Positions 6,692 through 13,216 of a stretch of 21,226 bases of DNA are shown here, in pieces. A program made the position numbers and the translations under genes. The stretch's first letter is position 1, and the number at the start of each line of letters is the position of its first letter. Source of the DNA: CAG-791 sp045117315 (GTDB lineage Bacteria; Bacillota; Clostridia; Lachnospirales; Lachnospiraceae); contig JBGUNJ010000053.1 in assembly GCA_045117315.1 (NCBI GenBank), forward strand, positions 1-21,226, given 5' to 3'. The notes below the pieces were generated by a model. That model was not told where the DNA came from, did no database searches, and was given only the letters and a program-made list of their open reading frames with translations.

Positions 6692-7170
6692 TGAATGTTG
6701 AAAAAGCCGAAACGGAAGATATTAAAGCTCTTGTTAAAATGCGTATCAGCTATTTGATCGAAGACAATGGCAGTCTTGATGCTCAAGATCTTGCAGCCAT
6801 CATAAGGGAATTACCCGGTTATTTTCAGGCGCATCTGGACAAAGATCTGTTCGTCTATGTAATCCGGGATGGCCAAAACATCGTTTCTTGCGCTTTCTTT
6901 CTGACCGTGGAAAAACCAATGAGTCCGGCATTCATCAATGGAAGAACAGGAATGGTTCTGAATGTATATACCTGCCCGTCCTATAGACGGAAAGGGTACG
7001 CAAGAATGATCATGGAAGCTTTGCTCTCTGAGGCAAATAGAATGAAAATCTCAGTTGTTGAGCTGAAAGCCACGAAGGATGGATATCCTTTGTATCGTTC
7101 AGTAGGATTCGTGGATGATAGTTCCGGATATCACATAATGCAGTGGAAAAATCGGGATTTGGCTTACTGA
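6691..7170 (+). CDS. GNAT-family N-acetyltransferase
   Basis: A 159-residue single-domain acetyltransferase of usual length. The acetyl-CoA-binding motif A is clear: VLNVYTCPSYRRKGYARMIM at about residues 89-108, including R-R-K-G-Y-A. Motif B follows with VELKATKDGYPLYRSVGFVD, ending in the typical Y-x-x-x-GF. The acceptor (small amine, antibiotic or protein N-terminus) cannot be told. The start overlaps the stop of the orphan tail upstream, so translation may once have been coupled to that gene; GAGGGG lies 12 bases upstream. It is convergent with the RNase J gene, with a structured element between them. Confidence 0.85.
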   Translation: MNVEKAETEDIKALVKMRISYLIEDNGSLDAQDLAAIIRELPGYFQAHLDKDLFVYVIRDGQNIVSCAFFLTVEKPMSPAFINGRTGMVLNVYTCPSYRRKGYARMIMEALLSEANRMKISVVELKATKDGYPLYRSVGFVDDSSGYHIMQWKNRDLAY

Positions 7171-7207
7171 TTTCTACAGAAAAGAGATCGACATCTTCCA
7201 GTATGTT

Positions 7208-7384
7208 AAACCACGTAGTGGTTTGTTATCGCCCCCACACATTCTCACCCCGCCCCGCGGCGGCCGCTCTGGCGGCCTTGCGTTGCTCTGATGGATTGCG
7301 AAGCAATACATTGCTCATAGTGTGGGCGCTCGCAAATGTCGCAAGACCGGATATGCAAGCATATCCGTCTTTGCGGCCGCTTGC
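7208..7384. repeat. Large structured intergenic element with nested palindromes
   Basis: Between the convergent acetyltransferase and RNase J genes. It opens with a perfect 7-bp hairpin, AAACCAC/GTGGTTT (7208-7224), then GCCCCCACAC (7231-7240), which pairs with GTGTGGGCGC (7320-7329) with one mismatch. Inside are ATTGC/GCAAT (about 7294-7306) and GC-rich GGCGGCC repeats. Beyond the outer stem is CGGATATGC-AA-GCATATCCG (about 7348-7367), flanked by pairing AGAC/GTCT arms, then GCGGCCGC. The element shares CACCCCGC near a GCGGC with the element at 235-393. It may terminate transcription from both sides, but no long T run follows any stem. Confidence 0.65.
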
Positions 7385-7395
7385 TCGCTGTTTAT

Positions 7396-9513
7396 TCACA
7401 CTTCGAGAATCATGGGCAGGATCACCGGCCTGCGCTGTGTTTTTTTCCAGAAATAGTCATTGAGACCGTCTTTGACCGCGTTCTTGTAGCGGTTCCAGTC
7501 AGTGGATCCCGACTCCAGACACTGAAGGATGGCGTCTTCCGCGACAGCCGCGGCTCCCGTCATCAGGTCATCGGCCTCTTTGATGTAGACGAAGCCGCGC
7601 GAAGTGATCTCCGGTCCGGAAAGCAGCCTGCAGCTGCCGGATTCGAGGGCGAAGGCGATGATCACGATACCGTCCTCCGCCAGGTGCTGGCGGTCCCTCA
7701 GGACCACATTTCCGACATCTCCCACTCCGAGGCCGTCGACAAGAATGTTGCCGACCTGAACCTTCTCGCGGACCGCCGCTTCGTCCTCGCTGATCTCGAG
7801 CACGTCTCCAGAGCCCAGCAGGAAGATATCTTCTTTTTTGTAGCCAAGTTCACGCACCAGCTTTGCCTGTGCCTTGAGGTGGCGGAATTCGCCGTGCACG
7901 GGGATCGCGTACCTGGGCTGCACCAGGTTATAGATCAGCTTGACATCCTCCTGGCAGGGGTGGCCGGACGTGTGGACATCCTGGGATATGACATCCGCCC
8001 CTTTCAGCACCAGCTTGTTGATGACGCTCGTGACCGCCTTCTCGTTGCCCGGGATGGGGCTGGAAGAGAAAATGACCGTGTCGTTGGGGCCGATCGTGAC
8101 CTTGCGGTGCATGCCGTCAGCCATGCGGCTCAGGGCCGCCATGCTCTCGCCCTGGCTGCCGGTCGTAATTATGACCGTTTTATCCCCGGGATAGTTTTTG
8201 AGCTGATCGATATCGATCAGGGTGTTCTCGGGAATATTGAGGACGTCGAGTTTTGTCGCAGTATCAATGATGTTGACCATGCTGCGGCCTTCGACAACGA
8301 CCTTGCGTCCGTATTTATATGCGTGGTTGATGATCTGCTGGACACGGTCCACGTTGGATGCAAATGTCGCGACGATCAGCCTGGTATCGGGATGGTCGCG
8401 GAAGATCTGATCGATGCTCCTGCCGACCGCCTTCTCGGAAGGGGTGTGGCCGGGCCGCATCGAATTGGTGGAGTCGCACATGAGGGCCAGAACGCCCTGT
8501 CTTCCCAGCTCCGCAAACCGCTGCAGGTCGATGGCATCTCCGTAGACAGGGGTGAAGTCGACCTTAAAATCGCCCGTGTGCACGATGATACCCGCCGGGG
8601 AATAGATCGCCAGGGCAGCAGCGTCCACGATACTGTGGTTGGTCTTGATGAATTCGACCTGGAAAGCCCCCAGGGTCACAACATCTCCGAACGACACTAC
8701 ATGGCGCTCGGTGATCCCGAGCAGATTGTGTTCGCGGAACTTGTTTTCGATAATGCCCATGGTCAGCCTTGTGCCGTAGATGGGGACATTGATCTTTTTC
8801 ATTACATAGGGGAGCGCGCCGATGTGATCCTCGTGTCCATGCGTGATCACAAAGGCCTTCACCTTGTCAATATTCTCCTCCAGATATGACACGTCCGGAA
8901 TCACCAGATCAATTCCGAACATATCATCCTCAGGAAAAGCCAGACCGCAGTCCACGACTACGATGCTGTCTTCATATTCAAAAGCAGTGATATTCATTCC
9001 GATCTGCTCAAGTCCGCCGAGGGGAATAATCTTCACAGAGGGCGCTTTTTCCCTGATCTCTTCTTTTGTTCTTTTCAATATCACTCCTCTTCCGGTCTTC
9101 TCATTCCCGGACTGCTTTTTCCGGAAAATACTTCCGGCCTTCTGCGTCTGTTTCTTTTCTTGAGTACTGTTTTTTCCGGAAACAGCGTCCGCATTTCTGC
9201 TCACGGCAGGTCCCCTGTTCCCGGTCCCTCTGATCTTCAGTTCGTCCATGGCCGTTTCTCTTACAGCCAGTCCTCTCTTCCGGCCCTTTTCGTTCGCGCC
9301 GTTTTCGAGGTCTTTATTTTTCAAATCTTTATTTTTCAAATCTTTATTTTTCAGATCTTTGTTTTTCGGGTCTTTATTCTTCAGGTCTTTCTTTTTGATT
9401 TCCTTCTTCTTAATTTCTCTCTTCAGGTCTTTTTTCTTGAATCCCTGACGTTTTAAATCTCTTCTTGCGGGTTCTTTTTTCAGTCCCTTCTTAATAATTA
9501 TCTTCTTTGCCAA
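7396..9513 (-). CDS. rnjA: Ribonuclease J with a long Lys-rich N-terminal extension
   Basis: A 705-residue protein whose residues from about 159 to the end form a complete RNase J: a metallo-beta-lactamase with ITHGHEDHIG at 223-232, VHTGDFK, CDSTNS, the beta-CASP part with ATFASNVDRVQQ, ISQDVHTSGH, IPVHGEFRHL and the terminal RRPVILPMILEV. It degrades and matures RNA from the 5' end and by internal cuts, using two metal ions. The usual length is about 555 residues; the first 150 here are Lys/Arg-rich, low complexity, and include six KDLKN-type repeats (residues 42-71). The start is TTG 9513 with a weak ribosome site; ATG 9249 would remove the repeats. It follows DUF1292, RuvX and IreB in the conserved clostridial order. 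Confidence 0.93.
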   Translation of the reverse strand: MAKKIIIKKGLKKEPARRDLKRQGFKKKDLKREIKKKEIKKKDLKNKDPKNKDLKNKDLKNKDLKNKDLENGANEKGRKRGLAVRETAMDELKIRGTGNRGPAVSRNADAVSGKNSTQEKKQTQKAGSIFRKKQSGNEKTGRGVILKRTKEEIREKAPSVKIIPLGGLEQIGMNITAFEYEDSIVVVDCGLAFPEDDMFGIDLVIPDVSYLEENIDKVKAFVITHGHEDHIGALPYVMKKINVPIYGTRLTMGIIENKFREHNLLGITERHVVSFGDVVTLGAFQVEFIKTNHSIVDAAALAIYSPAGIIVHTGDFKVDFTPVYGDAIDLQRFAELGRQGVLALMCDSTNSMRPGHTPSEKAVGRSIDQIFRDHPDTRLIVATFASNVDRVQQIINHAYKYGRKVVVEGRSMVNIIDTATKLDVLNIPENTLIDIDQLKNYPGDKTVIITTGSQGESMAALSRMADGMHRKVTIGPNDTVIFSSSPIPGNEKAVTSVINKLVLKGADVISQDVHTSGHPCQEDVKLIYNLVQPRYAIPVHGEFRHLKAQAKLVRELGYKKEDIFLLGSGDVLEISEDEAAVREKVQVGNILVDGLGVGDVGNVVLRDRQHLAEDGIVIIAFALESGSCRLLSGPEITSRGFVYIKEADDLMTGAAAVAEDAILQCLESGSTDWNRYKNAVKDGLNDYFWKKTQRRPVILPMILEV
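9301..9390 (-). repeat. 15-bp tandem repeat x6 inside the RNase J gene
   Basis: Six in-frame 15-bp units of the type ATTTTTCAAATCTTT (plus strand) encode KDLKN, KDPKN, KDLKN, KDLKN, KDLKN and KDLEN, at residues 42-71 of the product. The units at 9316-9330 and 9331-9345 are identical, so copy number could change by slippage without breaking the frame. Similar TCTTTxTT-rich sequence continues on both sides, including the untranslated leader. Confidence 0.9.
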
Positions 9514-9565
9514 ATCTTTCTTACTGTCCTTCTTTTATTGTCTTCTTCAATAAGGCTCCCGGTCT

Positions 9566-9683
9566 TTTGGCCGGAAAATCCTTTTCTTCTCACTGTTCTT
9601 CTGTTTATTGTCTTCTTTAAATACGGCTTTTGTCTTCTTATTGCCGTCTTTGATACAGTTCCGGTCGTTTGGCCGGAATATCA
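9566..9683. repeat. Dispersed imperfect repeat in the RNase J leader
   Basis: CCGGTCTTTTGGCCGGAAAA (from about 9568) recurs as CCGGTCGTTTGGCCGGAATA (from about 9662). Each can form a small CCGG-based hairpin. A second pair, TTTATTGTCTTCTT, occurs about 9534-9547 and 9603-9616. The 256-bp stretch between DUF1292 and RNase J thus looks like an old duplication of about 70-95 bp, and holds no gene. Confidence 0.55.
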
Positions 9684-9725
9684 CTGAATGTCTTTTTATC
9701 CGCAGCGGATGCCCTGTTCACGAAA

Positions 9726-9808
9726 CAGTTATTCCCTGATATCGATGCCCGGTCCCCCGAGGCTGTCAGTTATTCCTCGATATCGATGCCCAGTTCCTCG
9801 AGGCTGTC
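9726..9808. repeat. 41-bp tandem duplication spanning the 3' end of the DUF1292 gene
   Basis: Positions 9726-9767 and 9767-9808 match at 37 of 42 bases. The right copy holds the last 13 codons and stop (TAA 9770-9772) of DUF1292; the left copy is outside the gene. Its translation, DSLGGPGIDIRE then stop, echoes the real end DSLEELGIDIEE then stop. A third, more decayed copy seems to lie at about 9706-9732 (GGATGCCCTGTTC, then CAGTTATTCC). Confidence 0.8.
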
Positions 9809-10036
9809 GCGCATTAAAAGGAGGACCGCGGAGAGTTCTTTTTCATCCTCCACGATCACATATGTACTGTCCGGATCCGTGTCCCCTGAATCCAGTCTCA
9901 GGATCAGCGCTTCTCCGTCTCCGTCCTCACTGTCCGTGACCAGAAGATACTGCTTTCCGCCCAGTTTGGTCTCTTCAAGTACGAAGAAATCCACCGGGTG
10001 CTTCCCGCCCTCAGGCATAAACTGTACTTTTTCCAT
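9770..10036 (-). CDS. DUF1292 family protein (YrzB-like)
   Basis: An acidic 88-residue protein of unknown function with the DUF1292 pattern: a short beta-rich core, VDFFVLEETKLGGKQYLLVT, then an acidic SEDGDGEALILRLD and a C-terminal helix ending EELGIDIEE. In Firmicutes it sits directly after ruvX and ireB, as here, though its biochemical role is unknown. The start is ATG 10036 because GGAG lies 6 bases upstream; an ATG 12 bases earlier lacks a site. It is separated from ruvX by about 235 bp of repeats and from RNase J by about 256 bp, unusually loose for this cluster. Confidence 0.85.
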   Translation of the reverse strand: MEKVQFMPEGGKHPVDFFVLEETKLGGKQYLLVTDSEDGDGEALILRLDSGDTDPDSTYVIVEDEKELSAVLLLMRDSLEELGIDIEE

Positions 10037-10061
10037 GGCCGTCTCCATTACAAGCTGCCTG

Positions 10062-10290
10062 CAGAAACCGGTTCAATTATATGATCCGGTTTTAAAATCA
10101 TATGATGCCGGTAAAACAATGATGCCGGTTTAACAATGATGCCGGTTTAACAATGATGCCGGTTTTAAAAGCGAAATAATCCGGGCAGAAAAGTGAAATA
10201 ATCGGGATACAAAAAAAGTAAAGATCCGGATATAAAAAAGTAAAGGTCCGGCTATAACCTGCAGCTCCGGATCACTGCTTTTCTTTCTGC
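10062..10290. repeat. Degenerate tandem repeats between ruvX and DUF1292
   Basis: Three and a half units of GATGCCGGTTTAACAAT (17 bp) run from 10104 to about 10165; the units at 10121 and 10138 are identical. To the right come two units around GAAATAATC (period about 22) and two units AAAAAAGTAAAGATCCGGAT / AAAAAAGTAAAGGTCCGGCT (period about 22). Nearly all units share a CCGG core. The last core, GCTCCGGATCACTGC, contains the ruvX stop codon (10272-10274). The DNA is the leader of DUF1292 mRNA and codes for nothing. Confidence 0.75.
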
Positions 10291-10709
10291 TCCCGCATTT
10301 TCTCCATATATTCGCTGAGGATGATGTTCGCCGCGATCATATCCACATATTCATGATACTTCTCGCGCGGGATGCCCTGCTTCTGCATGATTTCCTCTGC
10401 CTCGACCGAAGTCAGGCGTTCGTCGGACATGACAACCGGGAGACCGGTTCTCCTGTGCAGACTGTCCTGGAATTCCAGCGTCTTGCGCGCCCGCTCTCCC
10501 TGCGTATCATCCATATTTAAGGGCAGTCCCAGAACAATCAGACCGACATCATATTCCAGGATCAGTTCCTCGATCCTGGCAAATGTCTTTCTCAGCTTGT
10601 TCTCTCTGTCCCTGCGGATAATTTCCTTTGGCTGGGCTGTAATCATCAATGCGTCGCTGATGGCGACTCCGCATGTCTTTGAGCCAAAGTCCAGACCCAT
10701 TATTCTCAT
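10272..10709 (-). CDS. ruvX: RuvX/YqgF-family Holliday junction resolvase-like nuclease
   Basis: 145 residues, the normal size. An RNase H-like fold with RIMGLDFGSKTCGVAISD at the N-terminus (first catalytic Asp), LGLPLNMDDTQGER, the DERLTSVEAEE motif and a C-terminal DMIAANIILSEYM. Members resolve Holliday junctions in vitro and are implicated in 16S rRNA 5'-end maturation; which role holds here is open. The start is ATG 10709, 28 bp after the ireB stop, although the ribosome site is weak; earlier in-frame codons overlap ireB and give a non-conserved N-terminus. Confidence 0.9.
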   Translation of the reverse strand: MRIMGLDFGSKTCGVAISDALMITAQPKEIIRRDRENKLRKTFARIEELILEYDVGLIVLGLPLNMDDTQGERARKTLEFQDSLHRRTGLPVVMSDERLTSVEAEEIMQKQGIPREKYHEYVDMIAANIILSEYMEKMREQKEKQ

Positions 10710-10737
10710 AATTATTTTTGCCGGCTGTCCTGACCTG

Positions 10738-11025
10738 TCAGTCCGACCAGTGGTTTGCCCGAATGTAGCTGCGCATGATCTCCTCGACCAGTTCGTCACG
10801 CTCCACTTTCATGATCAGGCTGCGGGCACCCTTATAGTTGGTCACATAGGTGGGGTCCCCTGACATGATATAACCCACGATCTGGCTGACCGGGTCATAT
10901 CCTTTTTCGGAAAGTGCCTCATAGACGACAGCAAGTATCTTCTGCACGCCGTTTGCGGGTTCGGGCTGAACCCGGAAAAACTGTGTGCTTCCCAGGTCCG
11001 TTCCTGTTTTCCTTTTATCTTCCAT
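10738..11025 (-). CDS. ireB: IreB family regulatory phosphoprotein (UPF0297)
   Basis: 95 residues. The core LAVVYEALSEKGYDPVSQIV, GYIMSGDPTYVTNYKGARSL and ERDELVEEIMRSYI is the UPF0297 signature. In Enterococcus, IreB is a small dimeric protein phosphorylated by the Ser/Thr kinase IreK and lowers cephalosporin resistance; here only family membership is visible. Thr residues in the N-terminal tail (KTGTDLGSTQFF) are candidate phosphosites. The start is ATG 11025 (GAGG 5 bases upstream); the longer frame to 11070 adds 15 unconserved residues. It is the first gene of the ireB-ruvX-DUF1292-rnjA run. Confidence 0.9.
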   Translation of the reverse strand: MEDKRKTGTDLGSTQFFRVQPEPANGVQKILAVVYEALSEKGYDPVSQIVGYIMSGDPTYVTNYKGARSLIMKVERDELVEEIMRSYIRANHWSD

Positions 11026-11090
11026 ATACGCCTCACTGCAAATCACACTCCGGTGGCCATTCCGCCGCAAATGATTTTAGCCTATTTTTT

Positions 11091-11119
11091 ATCTTAACCT
11101 ATTTGTTCTTCTGATTCAA
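11091..11119 (-). promoter_or_regulatory. Predicted sigma-A promoter of the ireB cluster
   Basis: On the minus strand TTGAAT (11114-11119), 17 bp, TAAGAT (11091-11096). A near copy of the -10 region follows 18 bases on: AATAGGTTAAGAT then AATAGGCTAAAAT, so two alternative starts are possible. Confidence 0.5.
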
Positions 11120-11186
11120 CGACTGTTTTGTCCATTCCCGGGCACACGCCGGGCATAAATGCCGTATGCGGTCTCCCCCCGGCCCC

Positions 11187-12617
11187 TCACTTCCTCAGGA
11201 AAAGCATTGCGTCTCCTCTGGAAAAAGGAACAGCCTCTCCGGAAAAAGTCCCTTTCAGGAGCATACCGGGAAACAGCTCCCTGTTCTCAGACGGCTTTTC
11301 TGATGGATCTCCTGAATCCGATGGATCGACGGGTACCGCGCCGCTCACATAGCGCATGGTATTTCCGACCCAGTACTCCTGTCCCTTGTACTGACAGATC
11401 TCTTCCAGCAGCAGGGTTTCCTCCTGACCCGTGAACTGAGCCCGGTAAGCACGTGCCTGGGCCTGTGTCAGGGAAAGCAGGCGGTCGCTGCGGACTGCCT
11501 TGACCGGTTCGGGGATCTGATTCTTCATCTTAGCCGCCACGGTGCCGTTTCTTTTGGAATAGCGGAAGACATGGATCTCATAGAATCCGATCCGCTCAAG
11601 AAATGCGCAGGTGGTCTCAAATTCCTCTTCTGTCTCTCCGGGAAATCCCACGATCACATCTGTCGTGATGGCAGGTCTGTCATAGTATTGCCTCAGAAGC
11701 CTTACGCTCTCCGCGTATTCCCCGGTTGTATAGTGGCGGTTCATGCGGCGCAGGGTCTCGTCGCATCCGCTCTGCAGAGACAGATGAAAATGCGGGCATA
11801 TTTTTTTCATGCCCGATATTCCCCGGATAAATCTCTCCGTCATGATCCTTGGCTCAAGAGAGCTCAGCCTGATTCTCTCCAGGCCCTGCATGGCATTGAG
11901 TTCCCCGAAAAGATCCAGGAGTGCCTCCCCTGCCCTTACGGGGTCAAAACGGACGGGTCCCTCCGCTCCGAAGTCCAGGCCATAAGAACTGACATGGATT
12001 CCGGTCAGGACGACCTCCCGGATCCCCTTTTCCACGAGTCCTGACACTTCCTGCAGGATCTCGCTCTTCGCCCTGCTGCGTATCCTGCCGCGGGCAAAGG
12101 GGATGATGCAGTAGCTGCAAAACTGGTTGCAGCCATCCTGAATCTTGATATAAGCCCTGGTGTGGCCGGGGCTGGTCAGCCTCATATTTTCAAAAGCAGG
12201 AGAACATGTGAGATCCTCCCTGACAACAGGCCTGTCGGAAGCTTTCTCTTCTCCGGAGGCTTTCTCCCCTCTGGAAGCCAGGTAAGAGGACAGTATTGTG
12301 CCGATCTCGCTCTTTTTATTGTTGCCGATGACCAGATCCACCGCGTCATCCCGCTCGACACGCCCGGGGTCGGTCTCCACATAGCAGCCGACCGCGATGA
12401 CAATGGCGTCAGGATTCTGTTTTTTGGCACGATGAAGCATCTGCCGGCTTTTTCTGTCCGCGATGTTGGTCACAGTGCAGGTATTGACGACATAGATGTC
12501 CGCCCTGTCCTGGAAGGAAACTTCCTCGTACCCGTCAGCGCTCAGGATCTGACGCATGACGTCCAGTTCATAGCTGTTTACTTTACAGCCCAGATTGTGA
12601 AATGCTACCTTTTTCAT
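11187..12617 (-). CDS. mtaB: tRNA t6A37 methylthiotransferase MtaB
   Basis: 476 residues. An N-terminal methylthiotransferase domain with cysteines 11 (NLGCKVN), 47 (NTCTVT) and 78 (VGCYVE) for one 4Fe-4S cluster; a radical-SAM core with CNQFCSYC at 163-170 for the second; and a C-terminal TRAM region for RNA binding. GCKVNSYE separates MtaB from MiaB and RimO. It converts t6A at tRNA position 37 to the 2-methylthio form. Odd points: a low-complexity insert GEKASGEEKASDRP at 117-130 and a weak ribosome site before ATG 12617. It is followed by the ireB cluster but separated by a promoter. Confidence 0.93.
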   Translation of the reverse strand: MKKVAFHNLGCKVNSYELDVMRQILSADGYEEVSFQDRADIYVVNTCTVTNIADRKSRQMLHRAKKQNPDAIVIAVGCYVETDPGRVERDDAVDLVIGNNKKSEIGTILSSYLASRGEKASGEEKASDRPVVREDLTCSPAFENMRLTSPGHTRAYIKIQDGCNQFCSYCIIPFARGRIRSRAKSEILQEVSGLVEKGIREVVLTGIHVSSYGLDFGAEGPVRFDPVRAGEALLDLFGELNAMQGLERIRLSSLEPRIMTERFIRGISGMKKICPHFHLSLQSGCDETLRRMNRHYTTGEYAESVRLLRQYYDRPAITTDVIVGFPGETEEEFETTCAFLERIGFYEIHVFRYSKRNGTVAAKMKNQIPEPVKAVRSDRLLSLTQAQARAYRAQFTGQEETLLLEEICQYKGQEYWVGNTMRYVSGAVPVDPSDSGDPSEKPSENRELFPGMLLKGTFSGEAVPFSRGDAMLFLRK

Positions 12618-12645
12618 TGACTTTTATTTGTACGGATTTTATATT
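12617..12645 (+). promoter_or_regulatory. Predicted sigma-A promoter of the HPr-like gene
   Basis: TTGACT (12617-12622), 17 bp, TATATT (12640-12645). The -35 box overlaps the mtaB start codon. The leader would be about 155 bases and would contain the 22-bp palindrome. Confidence 0.5.
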
Positions 12646-12670
12646 AATGATAATTGGTTTCAGCTTTCAA
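12641..12670 (-). promoter_or_regulatory. Predicted sigma-A promoter of mtaB
   Basis: On the minus strand TTGAAA (12665-12670), 18 bp, TAATAT (12641-12646). Its -10 box overlaps that of the plus-strand promoter, so the two face each other and could not be occupied together. Confidence 0.45.
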
Positions 12671-12705
12671 GACTCGCCCGCGAGTCTTGTGCGATGAAGA
12701 ATAAA
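12668..12705 (+). repeat. Dispersed 38-bp repeat with a 22-bp palindrome (also at 2595-2632; palindrome at 372-393)
   Basis: CAAGACTCGC (12668-12677) and GCGAGTCTTG (12680-12689) form a perfect 10-bp inverted repeat, followed by GCGATGAAGAATAAA. The copy at 2595-2632 matches at 31 of 38 bases, and its stem bases mostly change to wobble-type pairs. The copy at 372-393 matches the palindrome but not the right-hand tail. All three are intergenic. GAAGAATAAA also follows the hairpin at 236-263. Confidence 0.8.
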
Positions 12706-12747
12706 ATGCGTGTGGATAAGCGCCTGCTTCTGAATCCGTTTTTTACG

Positions 12748-12759
12748 GGAACATGTTCC
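12748..12759. promoter_or_regulatory. Perfect 12-bp palindrome upstream of the HPr-like gene
   Basis: GGAACATGTTCC lies 47 bp before the start codon. It shares GAACATGTT with the operator-like sites at 5518 and 5574. It could be a regulator site; nothing more can be said. Confidence 0.4.
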
Positions 12760-12806
12760 GCGCCTCTGTTACGCGCCCCATTTTCACATAGGAAAGGATT
12801 TTGATT

Positions 12807-13040
12807 ATGAAAACTGTTTCGATCTCCCTCAACTCCATCGATAAGGTCAAATCTTTTGTCAACGACCTCACAAAATTTGATGAAGATTTTGATCTCGTCT
12901 CCGGACGTTACGTTATCGACGCCAAGTCCATCATGGGGATTTTCTCTCTGGATCTCTCCAGGCCCATCAACCTGAACATCCACGCCACGGACAATATGGA
13001 CAAAATCCTCGAAGTCCTCGAGCCCTACATCATCAAATAA
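12807..13040 (+). CDS. HPr-like protein lacking the phosphoryl-carrier histidine
   Basis: 77 residues, close to the 85-90 of HPr. The middle, YVIDAKSIMGIFSLDLSRP at residues 35-53, matches the HPr region around regulatory Ser46 (here Ser41), and the C-terminal helix DKILEVLEPYI fits. But the N-terminal GLHARPA loop is replaced by NSIDKVKSFVN, so there is no His15 and the protein cannot carry PTS phosphate in the classical way. The only histidine is residue 59. It could be a Crh-like regulatory HPr or simply a diverged relative. ATG 12807 follows AGGA at 9 bases. It is the only plus-strand gene in the right two thirds, with its own promoter and terminator. Confidence 0.85.
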   Translation: MKTVSISLNSIDKVKSFVNDLTKFDEDFDLVSGRYVIDAKSIMGIFSLDLSRPINLNIHATDNMDKILEVLEPYIIK

Positions 13041-13176
13041 TATCCGTGCCGATCAATTTCAGGCGAAGGATTATTTAAAATATCTTCCCGCTTCCGGGAG
13101 TAAATCCTGCGCCGTCCATGTCGTTTTTGCCCGTGTGGGTTCGAAACATCAGTTTTTTATTGGATCATCAAATACT

Positions 13177-13216
13177 CCGCGCGTACCGGTCAGTTCCCGG
13201 CACGCGCGGTTTTTTT
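13177..13216 (+). terminator. Rho-independent terminator of the HPr-like gene
   Basis: CCGCGCGT (13177-13184) pairs perfectly with ACGCGCGG (13202-13209); an inner CCGG/CCGG pair extends the stem. A run of seven T follows. It stands 137 bp after the stop codon. A nested hairpin between (13062-13113, inner TCCCG/CGGGA) may add to it. The right arm and T run are also the beginning of the first thiI-end repeat unit. Confidence 0.85.

Noticed and set aside
7336..8889. 517-residue plus-strand open frame
   Set aside because: It is antisense to RNase J, caused by high-GC codon use; no family motif and no ribosome site.
10104..10165. CRISPR-like array
   Set aside because: The 17-bp units are directly tandem without spacers, are too short, and no cas genes are nearby.
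12748..12759. LexA (SOS) box
   Set aside because: GAAC and GTTC are separated by two bases, whereas the Firmicutes LexA box needs four.
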